Below, in pieces: positions 10,801-20,586 of a stretch of 64,000 nt of DNA. The stretch is from the NCBI GenBank assembly GCA_032690845.1, contig CM064426.1, positions 45,772,508 through 45,836,507 of the forward strand, given 5' to 3'. The position numbers and the translations under genes are program-made. The first letter of the stretch is position 1. The number at the start of each line of letters is the position of its first letter. The notes beneath the pieces were generated by a model that saw only the letters and a list, made by a program, of their open reading frames with translations, did no database searches and had not been told where the DNA came from. Source of the stretch: Eleusine coracana subsp. coracana (lineage: Eukaryota > Streptophyta > Magnoliopsida > Poales > Poaceae).

Positions 10801-13800
10801 CTACTGGATCTGCTGTTCTAACAAAATAACAACACAGCCTTTTGAGAACCCTCCTCCTTCACCCTGGCTTTGGACCTGCTATGTTGAAACCAGAGTACCA
10901 GACTGAGTTTGCATTTGCCATAAAAAAAAATATTTTGCATGTAAGAACATAACTTGTTCTTAATTGTTCACATAGAACATCTTGTGATTTCAACTTTATA
11001 TTTTGATTTATTGAAAATCTGTTATATTATCAGTACCATAGGCTGCTGATTATACTTCATAAGATTTATGAGAAGAGAACAATCACCTTGGTGAGATTGT
11101 TAGGATAGTTTGGTGGGGATTAACTGAACAATGTAGTAACCAAAGCAACTATCTGAAATTTTATATTTTAAGGCACATCCCCATAGCATATGAATTAAGT
11201 AGGTAGGTATACTAATTATCTTGGAGGAATAAACGTTTTTGCCATAGAAAATTATAGAACACTTAACTGCTTTGATAGGCTTTATTAATTCATTGATGTT
11301 TGTGGCTGTTTGGTTTCAGAGCACTTTCCAATGGAGTGTGACAATGAGCAAAAAGAAGGGTCAGAAGTGGGGAATGAATAACTCGAAGAAAAAAAGCGCT
11401 GATATCAACTATGATGCGAGAATAATTGGAAGTAACACTGAAGTTAGTCATCATGTGGTGGAGAGTAAGATTACTGAAAATGGTACTTTTGATATGGATA
11501 ATCAAAAGATTATGGAAGGTAGCATCAATAACTCAGAAAGTGTGAACACTATTACTGATCAAGAAAAATCTAGTGGTGGGCCTTTGGATTTTGAGAGCTT
11601 GAACCCCCTAACGCGACTTCCAAAGGTATAACTTCTATTCAAATTGTGGAGGGTTTTGGGGGGGGGGGGGGGGGAGATTTCACTGATTATATCTCTTGTC
11701 AGCAATTAAATATGACAAACATGTTAATTTATAATCTATGAAACCAATCTTGCATCCTGAAAAACATGAATAAATATGAGCTTTGAGTAAAAAATCTAGA
11801 GGAACAGAATATTTTTTTCTCGAAAATGTAGAAGGGCTGCGCTTCATTATGTGAAGAAGAAATTGGAGTAAGATCCGAGGTACAACACACACCCAGATTT
11901 TTAGATTACATTCTCTCCCATAAAATAGTAGTAAAATGATCACAAATTCGAGCACTACTGTCCTGGAAAAGAGGGGAGGGGGGGTGGGGGGGGGGGGGGG
12001 GAGAGGTAGTCGGGTAGGCTAAGCCATGAGCCCCTGACCGACGCTCTTCCCCAGCCAAAGTCAGCTTAAGCTATGTGTGGACAGAATCAAAACTAGCAGT
12101 ATCTATAAGTGGAAAGTTAATGAACTAAAAGATCAGAGGCTCCTAATCATGGTTCACAAAATCGACAAAACCCGGTCGGTTTTTGACCAAATCGCTTTCG
12201 CTCGGTATAAATGGGCGGCTGTTTTTTCGGAAAAACTGAAACTAGGTACTGTAGCAAAACGGTTTTCTGGTTTATTGATTGGTTGTTGGCGATAACGAAA
12301 ACCGTGTAGCAATTTTTTCAACCCTGCTCCTAGTTGGTTGTCTAGACTTGTGCTTGAAGTTGGGGAGGTTTTGTGCTCAATAAACGCATAGGAAATTAAG
12401 AACAATGATGGCAACCACTTTCTGTCCAATGTCTTGTCATGTGGGTCAATTTATCTGTCATACCGGGACACATTGAGGATATATAAGTTGCCATGGATAA
12501 GCACAGTTATGGATTGAAATGGGCATTTACTTTGTTTGAAAACGGACAGTGAACTATCTGTTCTTTAGCTAGAAGTTGTATTGAAGTTTTCTGTTAGGTT
12601 TGTCTAAAAAAAAAGTGTTAGTTCAAGGTGCAGGACCACAATGGTGCTTAGTACAACCCCTTGTAATATTTGATAGGCGCTGCTGCTGCTGCTTGGGCTT
12701 GGTCGCCGCGCCCCCGAAGCCGCCGCGTTGGTCAGAGGACCGCCCGCCGGAGGAGGAGGTAGAAGACTTGCTCGGGGCAGCGACAAGGGCGGTGGTAGGC
12801 GCCGGCGGCTGCTGAGCCATGGTCATCTCCTCAAGGGACAGTTCAGAGACGATGTCCTTGTACGGCAGGAAGGGGCGAGTGCGGCGGAGATGGTGGCTGA
12901 TGTCACGGAAGCACTCGTTGAGACCTCGGATGACATTGAGGCCCAAGTTGCATTCGGTGACCGGCTCGCCAAGGGCAGCAAGTCCTTCTGCTATTTTCTT
13001 GGGTTGGTGGCTGTAGTTGGTGATGGAGAGGTCCCCCTGGACGAAGTTTCGGAACTAGGCATCGAGGTGGAGGGCGCGAGTCTCCTGGTTGCCCAAGAAT
13101 TGGGTTTCGAGGGCGAGCCAGTGGCGTGTGCAGTAGCATCACGATCCGGCACGGTCTCGACTAGATCGGTGGAGATAGTGCCGGCAAGCCAGGACTTGAT
13201 GACACAGTCCATGCGCATCCAATCGGGAAGTTCGGAGCTGGCGCGTCGAGAAGGACGTGACCCTCGAGGGAGTACTTGCCGACGACGAGGAGGAACTGAT
13301 CGCGCCATTGGGCGTAATTGTCGGTGGTGAGATTGAGGACAGAGTGGACGAGGCTGTGGATATTCTGGACACCCACCGCCTGTGCGTGCAGATTGATCAC
13401 AGCAGCAGCTTCGTGTTGAAGCATGGCCTGATGAAGATCGCCGGTGTCGCGGTCCGAATCGGGGCAAGGATCCGGACTCGTGATACCATGTTAAGCTACT
13501 ATGCACAAACCAGTTACACCCAAAAGCCTAAACTGATGGGAAGGGTGGACAATTCACTTATGGTTCAACAAAGCCTTATATATCCTGCAGGAAACAAAAC
13601 AATGGGATGCTGTTACAGGCCACTCCATGTTTTGTGCAGTTGGCAAAAATATTAAGCTTGCTCTTAAGTTATTTTGTCTAGTTCTTTTCTTGCTAAACAG
13701 TTATCCTTGTTCTGTTCCTTGCAGGAGGGTGATCTGATTGCCTATCGATTGGTAGAGCTGTCTTCATCATGGTGTCCTGAGCTTTCTTCATACCGTGTAT

Positions 13801-14744
13801 GACATAATTTCCAGTAGCAATGACATCCTAATACAGTTTGCGTGGGACATTTATTCTGTTGAAATGAAAGCAATATTATTGAAATCCATATAAGCTGTTT
13901 GTGCATGCTAAGGAAACATGAAGAGAAAATGCATTGTGAATACTCAGTAGCAGCATCGAGTTTGAGCAAAAACTAAGATGCATTCCCTTATATTTTGTTT
14001 CAGGTCGGTAAAGTTCTGATATATGATCCGGTATCTTTGAGAATCATCCTCTTACCTGTTCCAGAGTATCCAATCATCAGCGAGGAAAGAAAAACTGCAG
14101 ATGAATCAGATATGGTTGTGGACATGTCACCTTACAAGGAAGATGGCTCCTTGGAGGTAATCAGCACGTTTCCATTTTCTAACATTACTAGCTAGTCAAA
14201 CCTGGTATGCATTATTCTTAGTTTCTTCTGCAGATCGAGTACTCATCCCTTCTTGATGTAAGACTACTGAAAGGTAACAAGTTAGCACCAGTAGCTGTTA
14301 GTACCCACTTCGCAGGAACGGGAAAGAAAGATATATCATTGGCGGGAACACTGAACGACTTACACAAAAGCAATGGTAACATTGACAGCCAGAAAGCTTT
14401 CTCGACACAAAATAACACAACTTTGAAAGTTACACCAGGTACCAACATTTCCACATTAAACATTTTCTTTCCATACCTAACATTCTTGTTTATATGGTAA
14501 CTCAGGAGCAGCATATTGTGCAGAAAAGACACACAAAGCAGCGAGGGAAGAAACTGGCGACGTACCAAATGACGATTCAGATGTTAAGGAAAATGGCTGG
14601 GGAAATTGGACACCAAATGCTAGCTCGTCTGTCTGGTCATTAAGAGCGCTAAGAAGCAGCGCCATTGGTCCGACAGTAGCAATTTTGAGGGGGAAAAACA
14701 ACCAGAGGGGTAAATCTTCAAATCGGAAGTATGGGAAGCGATGA
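1856..14744 (+). CDS. coilin: Coilin, scaffold protein of nuclear Cajal bodies (13 exons)
   Basis: Plant coilin organises Cajal bodies, where snRNP and other RNP assembly is concentrated. Exons, all with GT-AG borders: 1856-2068, 2392-2456, 3684-3950, 4184-4372, 7996-8062, 8459-8533, 10274-10502, 10641-10678, 11320-11625, 13725-13796, 14004-14156, 14234-14438, 14506-14744. They sum to 2118 nt, or 705 residues plus TGA, with matching phases at every junction. Residues about 11-93 match the coilin N-terminal self-association domain (VRLRLVFDSRRLL, LPPFESTNIFRDRDVV). Residues 268-292 are Lys/Arg-rich (RSARRKKLKRR), a likely nuclear or nucleolar signal. Residues 354-365 are VPVVVRPGHIRF. Residues about 385-400 contain MSKKKGQKWG, and about 480-570 are the Tudor-like domain (GDLIAYRLVELSSSW, YKEDGSLE). 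The start is the first ATG, in frame with the domain. Introns total over 10 kb and are full of transposons, but no exon is broken. Expression is not shown by sequence alone. Confidence 0.95.
2836..3550. mobile_element. MULE-like element with long inverted repeats in coilin intron 2
   Basis: GGATACATGCCATTACTATTTTA at 2836 onward is the inverted match of the sequence ending near 3550, and the pairing continues through TGAAATATACCA and TTTGTTTGAAATATGCCA for about 110 bp per arm. The AT-rich arms enclose a GC-rich core (about 2955-3420), where TTTTGCCCTT and a similar inverted word mark the arm-core borders. No transposase frame is seen, so it is non-autonomous and possibly a Pack-MULE. A/T-rich flanks prevented recognition of a duplication. 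The core has no exon that would fit coilin. Confidence 0.65.
4746..5205. repeat. Direct repeat pair in coilin intron 4
   Basis: About 100 bp starting TTAACAGTTAGGATGC at 4746 recurs at about 5089, including AATTATTACCGAA and TGTTTCCTGAATATTGC. The copies differ by small indels. This looks like old local duplication or two copies of one small element. Confidence 0.6.
5773..6152 (-). mobile_element. Solo LTR of the gypsy E family nested in the hAT element
   Basis: On the minus strand this 380 bp sequence begins TGTGGGATACTTGCC and ends AAGCTTCGACA, the same ends as the LTRs of element E at 34860 and 56764. It is flanked by a perfect 5 bp duplication ACTGT at 5768-5772 and 6153-6157. No internal gypsy sequence is attached, so the element was reduced by LTR-LTR recombination. 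It lies antisense to coilin. Confidence 0.93.
6345..6458. repeat. Two-copy tandem repeat, period 57 bp, inside the hAT element
   Basis: GGCGGCGGCG followed by TTTGTGGAATCGC (6361) and GATCGTGATGGA recurs 57 bp later (6418) with a few substitutions. It is internal to the hAT element and not evidently coding. Confidence 0.75.
8713..8882 (-). mobile_element. Truncated RTE-type LINE 3' end in coilin intron 6
   Basis: The plus strand starts with an (ACA)n run and continues with a short block containing AAGTTGGGGTAGGCTAGAG. Its reverse complement is the usual 3' end of plant RTE LINEs with a TTG-repeat tail. Near-perfect 17 bp duplications flank it: CAATATAAGTTTACATT at 8696-8712 and CAATGTAAGTTTACATT at 8883-8899. 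The 5' side is truncated and includes an A-rich tandem duplication of about 45 bp. It is antisense to coilin. Confidence 0.8.
10060..10223 (-). mobile_element. tRNA-derived SINE in coilin intron 6
   Basis: Read on the minus strand, the copy has an A-box-like TGGCGCAGTGGTAA and a B-box-like GGTTCGACG, the internal RNA polymerase III promoter of tRNA-derived SINEs, and ends in a T-run. A perfect 19 bp duplication TCTTTGTTGTGTTAATAAA flanks it at 10041-10059 and 10224-10242. Family assignment beyond tRNA-derived is not made. Confidence 0.9.
10322..10390 (+). repeat. In-frame 30 bp tandem repeat in coilin exon 7
   Basis: Units at 10322-10351 and 10352-10381, plus a partial third, encode NQGGFSFPPG, NQNGFSCPPG and NQN. 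The unit is a multiple of three, so the coilin frame is kept. It lies in the low-complexity linker before the conserved VPVVVRPGHIRF block. Confidence 0.9.
11657..12001. repeat. Two long poly-G tracts in coilin intron 9
   Basis: Runs of about 17 G at 11658-11674 and about 15 G ending at 12001, the latter preceded by GGGGAGGGGGGGT, sit in the same intron. Such runs are prone to length error in sequencing and could form G-quadruplexes in sense RNA. Confidence 0.7.
12610..13488 (-). pseudogene. Ty1/copia gag relic, antisense in coilin intron 9
   Basis: Translated on the minus strand, three frame-shifted pieces form a copia-type gag. One has LTTDNYAQWRDQFLLVVGKY, the next CVIKSWLAGTIS followed by LVETVPDRDATAHAT, and the last reads LGLNVIRGLNECFRDIS and ends in a Gln/Ser/Pro-rich tail. 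The frame breaks lie near 13220 and between about 13090 and 12990. Just upstream, at 13479-13489, is the complement of TGGTATCACGAG, a decayed tRNA-Met primer binding site. Polymerase domains are absent. The long plus-strand open frame here (12728-13330) is only the shadow of this gag. Confidence 0.8.
13489..13640 (-). repeat. Partial copia LTR adjoining the gag relic
   Basis: On the minus strand this segment holds a TATATAAGG-like promoter word and ends TTAACA directly before the primer binding site, as a copia 5' LTR should. The outer LTR end could not be fixed. It ends about 85 bp before coilin exon 10. Confidence 0.55.
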
Positions 14745-15839
14745 CTGGTTGCTGTAAGGATAATTATGTTGCTGCAAGTTGATCTGTTCTGTTGGAAAAG
14801 ATTGAGTTGAGGAGCGAGCTTGATCTTTTGTATGTGGCTGATTTTATGGTATCTTGGAATAATTATGGATCCTCTATTTTTATTTAGATTTGAAAATCTA
14901 TTATCTCTTAGGTCCTGCATCCACTAAGACAAGAATCCAGATTTTAGAACCTAACCTTCAAATAAGAAAGATTTTTTTTCTGGATTTTAAAATCTAAACC
15001 CTAGCTTTTAAGAATCCCATAATCTAGTTATATCCAGCTAGAGATTTTATATGCCAAGAATCTGATCGGTATTCAAATGTCATCATCTGGATTTTATTTG
15101 GAATCGACTCCAAAATCTTAAAATGAAAATGAAATTTTAAAAATCTGAACTAGATCCAAACAAAGCCTTAAAGATATAGTTTATCATTTGTTTTTAGAAA
15201 GCCCATAATTTATCTTTTGATTTTAGAAAGCCCATAATTGTAGCTGGATCTTGTTCCAAGTTAGTATCGAAGATTAATGAACGTGTTTGCCCATACCATT
15301 TCAGAGACCTAAGCAAACGTGTTAACGAAAAAATGACAATGAGATGGGAGTTAGGATTTTGCTCCTAGACTAATTTAGCTAGGTGAACGTTTTTCTTTTT
15401 GAAACGTAATTTGGAAGGACCAAATCCGAGCGCTGTTACCGTGAATAATGGGAAGTGAGCGGAATGGTCTGATGCTGCTGGGGATTGATTCCCTATATGC
15501 ATCTAAGCTCCGGTTTATTTATTTATTCTATTTTCGCTACCTAAAAATCAAAGGCTGGGATCAATTTGACCTCTTACCTCTTGAGAGGTAATCTGGGTAT
15601 CGCAACACAGCCTTTGTGTGTAAATTTTGGCCTAGGAAAACTGGTTGGTTGCTATTCGGGTCAATTTGAAATCTAAACTAACCAACACTGATCGTTTCCT
15701 TCTCCTATGTATCTCGCACCTCGAGCGTGTCAATGTCAGCTGGTTTGAGCACTTGGCAAATAATCTTGCCTGTGGGTTATAAATGTTCTGATCTATCATT
15801 ATTTAAACATGGTGAAAGAAAACTTTTATCAAATCTAGA
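14745..15839 (+). other. Coilin 3' UTR and downstream spacer
   Basis: The sequence after the coilin stop is AT-rich and holds no recognised gene. AATAATTA-type words near 14760 and 14858 could serve polyadenylation, but there is no clear AATAAA. A tandem pair of about 30 bp with TTTTAGAAAGCCCATAATT lies at 15180-15240. Inverted AATCCAGATTTT/GGATTTTAAAATC words near 14930-15130 hint at a small decayed element. Confidence 0.5.
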
Positions 15840-16093
15840 AATATTGATATTTCTGATGCAGTTCAAGCTTCATCAAGCAAAGGGTGTGGGAGATGTCATA
15901 ATGTTGGTATTGACACCATAGCCTCAAACATGAAGAAGATAGAAGAACTCACCAACAAACTGAAGGAATTTGAAAAGGCAACTCAAGTTGAGCTTGCCAA
16001 AAAGATTGTTGGTGAGACAAGGAAGTTCAATGGCAACGAAGGCTTTGGTTACAACCATAATGAGCCAACAAAGAACTCCAACAAGAACAAGGG

Positions 16094-16968
16094 TGTTGAC
16101 ACTAGAAAGTACCGTTATACGAGCACGCCCTTGTACGGATTCGCAAAACCAGGAACTTGCTACAGCAGCAGCAGAAACCGGTCAGGCTGGTTTCAAAAAC
16201 CGGTCTGACCGCTTTTCACAAATGCCTTCGTGAAAACCAAAGAATACCTGCCCGGGAGGGACCCCGACAGGGCAAGCACACCTTGGGTTGCTCTAGCGTC
16301 GGCAGGCCAACTAGAACGCCTTCAACCGCCGCCGGGACGAGAGAAGAACAGAAAATGGGGTTGGAAATAGATTAGGGTTAGAGATAAAGTGTAAAAGTGT
16401 TTTTTGACAATTGGGTAGACCTCAATCCGTCGTGACCCTCCACTTATATAGAGGGATTGGTCTTGATTCGCAAGAAACAAAGTTTCTTGCAAATCCTGAG
16501 TGGAAATCCAAATCTACTCGGACTCTGTTCAAAACCGGTCTAACCGATCTCCAAAACCGGTCTGACTGGTTTGACCAGAATAGTTACATCTTTCTGCAAT
16601 ATAAACAATTCCATTCGGCCAAACTAACAAAATACTTGACAAAGTCATTTAAAATAGAGCATTACCCTTGGCCATGAAGAAAACTGTCAATTCAGGAACT
16701 TTAGCCAAAACCGGTCAGACCAACCCACCAAACCGGTTAGACCTGTTTTCTGAGTTTTCAAGAAAACTTATAATTTTTGCTCTTTCTCCCTTCTAGAACT
16801 CCTTTTTGTTTACTACCATGTATTCTTCAGCCTTCTAACCTCACAACACTCTTAAGGAGAGCCAAATGATCAAAATCTGACAATCTTTAAAAACCAGTCT
16901 GTACCTTTTTTGAAACCGGCCAAGCTGGTTTTGTCAAATCATCTTTATGTCATTTTTGATCGTCAACA
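16094..16968 (-). repeat. 3' LTR of element B
   Basis: 875 bp, matching 28763-29639. On the minus strand a CTATATAAG promoter word lies near 16437-16454. Four paired clusters of the hyphenated palindrome ACCGGTCTGACCGGTT lie at 16174-16216, 16531-16576, 16707-16749 and 16890-16933. Confidence 0.95.
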
Positions 16969-17107
16969 CATGCCCCCCTGTTTTTTAGCAAAGCTTGCTT
17001 GCTGAAAAATATTATCAGTTCAGGGAAAAATATCTAAGGGCGATGATTGTGTAACAATACACCGGCCATTCAAGTCTAAGGGCGATAAAAACTATCGGCC
17101 ATAAGAA

Positions 17108-18270
17108 CTAAGAATCTTGCCACACACTTGGATAATATTTCTTCAAATATCTACCATTATGAGCTCTAGGCAAACGCTTACCTTGCAATGTCTCCATCAT
17201 ATAAGAATTCCCATATATAACTTTGACAATTCTATATGGCCCTTCCCAACTTGGAGACCACTTCCCGAACTTGTTGTCTTTCGAACCAATGGGCAAAATT
17301 GTTTTCCACACCAAATCTCCCACTTGGAACGATTTAACCTTAATCTTCTTGTTGTAAGCTCTAGCAACTCTAGCTTTGTCTTTCTCAATTTCCTTTAGAG
17401 CTTCCAATCTTTTCTCAGTAATTTCATCAATATTATCCATCATCAAATTATGATAATCAATAGCAGATAACTCATTTTGTCTAGCAAACTTCAAAGCCTC
17501 AAGATTTACCTCTACAGGCAAAACGACTTCTTGACCATAAACAAGTTCAAAAGGAGTAACTTTAGTAGCACTATGTCTAGATATATGATGTGCCCATAAT
17601 GCTTCAGATAATACCTCATGCCATCTCCTAGGATTATCTTCTATCTTCTTTTTAATCAACTTGATCAAAGTTTTGTTACTAGATTCAGCTTGACCATTAG
17701 CTTGGGCATAGTATGGAGATGAATTGAGCAATTTGATCTTATAAGAATCAATAAACTCCCGAACTTGACTTGAAACAAATGAAGTACCCTGATCCGTAGT
17801 CAAAGTTTGTGGGATACCAAATCTATGAATAATATGCTCAGTAATAAATTCAATTACCTCCTTGTGAGTCATATTCTTGAGAGGAACAGCTTCGGTCCAC
17901 TTAGTAGAATAATCTGTAGCAACCAACACGAACCATGCCCTTTTGATGATGGAGGATGTATTTGCCCAATAAAATCCAATCCCCAACCTCTGAACGGCCA
18001 TGGCTTAATAATAGGGTGCAACATAGCAGCAGGAGCTAGCTGAATATTACCAAATTTCTGACACTCTTCACACCCATTGTAATAATCAAAACAATCAACA
18101 ATCATGTTAGGCCAATAAAAACCAGCCCTCCTCAGTAACCATTTCATCTTATGAGCCGATTGATGAGTACCACAAACACCCTCATGAACTTCTCCCATAG
18201 CCACCTTGGCCTGATCAGAATCTAAACATTTCATAAGCAAACCATCCATAGTTCGGCGATATAGTTCATT
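17108..18270 (-). pseudogene. Integrase of element B
   Basis: The N-terminal zinc-binding part reads EVHEGVCGTHQSAHKMKWLL, then CEECQKFG. The catalytic triad is visible as Asp in GWGLDFIGQI, Asp in LTTDQGTSF and Glu in QANGQAESSNKT. The C-terminal part has QVGDLVWK and the GPYRIVKV block. A frameshift near 17935-17950 separates the first Asp from the rest. The frame ends at 17108, about 140 bp before the LTR, so this element has no extra ORF after pol. Confidence 0.9.
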
Positions 18271-19245
18271 GTCAACAAGAATAAACTTCAATGCCAAACG
18301 CCGAACCTTTTTATCTACACTTTGACTCGGATCATGCAAATAATCAATTATAGGTTTCCTCCAATCTTCCAAATCAGAAACAACAGCAAGTGAATTTTCA
18401 TAAGCCAAAACTTCACTTTCTATTATAAAACCGGTCATACCGGTTCCAAACCTGGTCAGACCGGTTTCTGGCACCTGTGCAGAAACTCTCTTTAACAATC
18501 CCGTACCAACAATCATCGGTTTATCCATAACATGAAAATGTTTCTTACTAACATTATAACCAGATTGCTGTGCCAAATCATTAGCTCTAAAATTTTGATT
18601 CCTATATATATGATGTATAGAAAACTCATCAAAATATTTTATAACATCAAGGCACTTATCAAGATATTCATTCAATGACCCCTCCAGACATTGACATTCA
18701 CCAGCAACTTGGTGAACAATTAATTTTGAATCCCCAAAAACTTTCACATGCTTCACCCCCATGGATTCTAAAATCTCTAAACCGAATAAAAGAGCTTCAT
18801 ATTCGGCCTGATTATTGGTACAAGAATACTCTAATCGGCTTGAAGCTTCAAACCCAGCACCACAAGGAGAAATAATAACAATACCAACTCCTTGACCTTC
18901 ACTACAAGCCGATCCATCAAAATAAAGTTCCCATGGCATCATGTATATAATTTCAACATCTAACTTATGCTCTATGTCAACCCGATGTTTAACAATAAAA
19001 TCAGCAACCACTTGACCTTTCATAGATTTTAAAGATTCATAAACTAAATCATACTCAATTAATGCATATGCCCATTTAGCCAATCTACCACTTAAAATTG
19101 GTCTATACAACATATGTTTAATAACATCGGTTTGACAAGCTACTATGCAAGTACTAGCTAATAAGTAATGTCTGAATTTAGTACAAGAATAATACGATGA
19201 TAAGCACAACTTCTCAATAAATGTATACCTTGTTTCTGCTCCCAA
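18270..19245 (-). pseudogene. RNase H region of element B
   Basis: The frame starts after a frame break from the RT. A first decayed RNase H/connection region ends in LAKWAYALIEYDL. It is followed by a second RNase H with LYFDGSACSEGQGVG, CTNNQAEYEALLFGLE, VFGDSKLIVHQ and RANDLAQQ, which keeps the four acidic catalytic residues. A second, archaeal-type RNase H is a hallmark of the plant Tat lineage. The linker to integrase contains the two GTGxTGF-like peptides produced by palindrome copies at 18426-18470. Confidence 0.85.
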
Positions 19246-19517
19246 TAATCTTTGGCTTATTTATATAATAATATGCTCCTTCCCTTCAATTTTTTGTGTT
19301 AAAACAACACCAATAACATCTTCTTCTGCTGCAATATAAAGTCTGAAAGGAATTCCATTCTTAGGGGCCTTGACAACCGGTGGAGTAGATAAATATTTCT
19401 TGATCTTCTCAAAAGCTCCTTGCTGTTCTGCCCCCAAGCAAATTCAGTTTCGTTCCTCAACCGAAGAATAGGAGTAAAAGCGCTAATTTTACCCGATAAA
19501 TTTGATATGAACCTCCT

Positions 19518-20561
19518 TCAATAATTCACTTTGCCTAAAAACTTCTGCATATCTTTCTTACACATAGGAGCTTTAACTTTCTTAATAGCTTCTATTCTTT
19601 TAGGGTCTATCTCTATGCCATTTTCATGAATAATAAAGCCTAAAAATTTACCAGCAGATACACCAAAAGCACATTTGAGTGGATTCATCTTTAGACCATA
19701 TCGACGCATTCTTTCAAAAGCAAGTCTTAAATCGGCTAAATGAGGATCTAAACCAGCCGATTTAACAACTATATCATCAATATAGACTTCTATAATGACA
19801 CCAAGCAAATCATGAAAAATTAAGTTCATAGCTCTTTGATAAGTAGCACCAGCATTTTTCAACCCAAAAGTCATGACTACCCACTCAAATAATCCAACAA
19901 AACCTGGACACCTAAAGGCTGTTTTGTACATATCCTCTTTGGCCATGAATATTTGATTATAACCAGCATTGCCATCAAGAAAACTAATAACTTTATGACC
20001 AGAAGCATCATTAATCAACATATCGGCTATAGGCATAGGATATTCATCTTTAGGAGTAGCCCTATTCAGATTTCTGAAATCAATACATACTCTTATCTTA
20101 CCAGAATCTTTCTTCTCCACTGGCACAATATTAGAAATCCACTCAACATACCTGTAAGGTCTAATAAAATTAGCTTCAATTAACCGATTAATTTCTTCTT
20201 TAATCCGGTCATATATTTCAGGATTATAACGCCTCGCATGCTGCTTGAATGGTCTAAAACCAGGTTTAATAGGCAACCGATGCTCCATAAGCTCTCGGTT
20301 CAATCCAGGCATTTCATGATATCCCCATGCAAAACAATCAACATACTCTTTCAAAAGCTCGATTAACTTCACTTTATAATCGGCTTTCAAATTACTATTT
20401 ACAAAAGTTGGCCTTGGTACAGTACCATCCCCAATATCCACCTCTTCTAAAGGATCGGTCGATGTGAACCCTTGTCCTAACTTATCTAAATCTTCTCCTT
20501 CTTCGATAGCTTCACATGTATCACTTGTATTCGACCGATACTGCTCCACACGCTGCTGCAA
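19518..20561 (-). pseudogene. Reverse transcriptase of element B
   Basis: 347 codons are open, with the RT fingers and palm in order: FIRPYRYVEWISNIVPVEKK, IRVCIDFRNLN, FLDGNAGYNQIFM, MTFGLKNAGATYQRAMN and the catalytic YIDDIVVKS, then MNPLKCAFGV. The two palm Asp residues are present. A TGA at the end of GKVNY closes the frame, and DNA to about 19246 continues the thumb and connection in broken frames. This is the best-preserved domain of B. Confidence 0.93.
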
Positions 20562-20586
20562 CCACTCTAATTTGAAGCCATCTAAA

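Noticed and set aside
12728..13330. 200-codon plus-strand open frame in coilin intron 9
   Set aside because: It is the complement of a recognisable copia gag on the minus strand and contains no domain of its own.
16174..16933. Regularly repeated palindromes considered as a CRISPR-like array
   Set aside because: Spacing is irregular, copies are paired, the host is a plant, and the copies lie within an LTR; no spacer structure exists.
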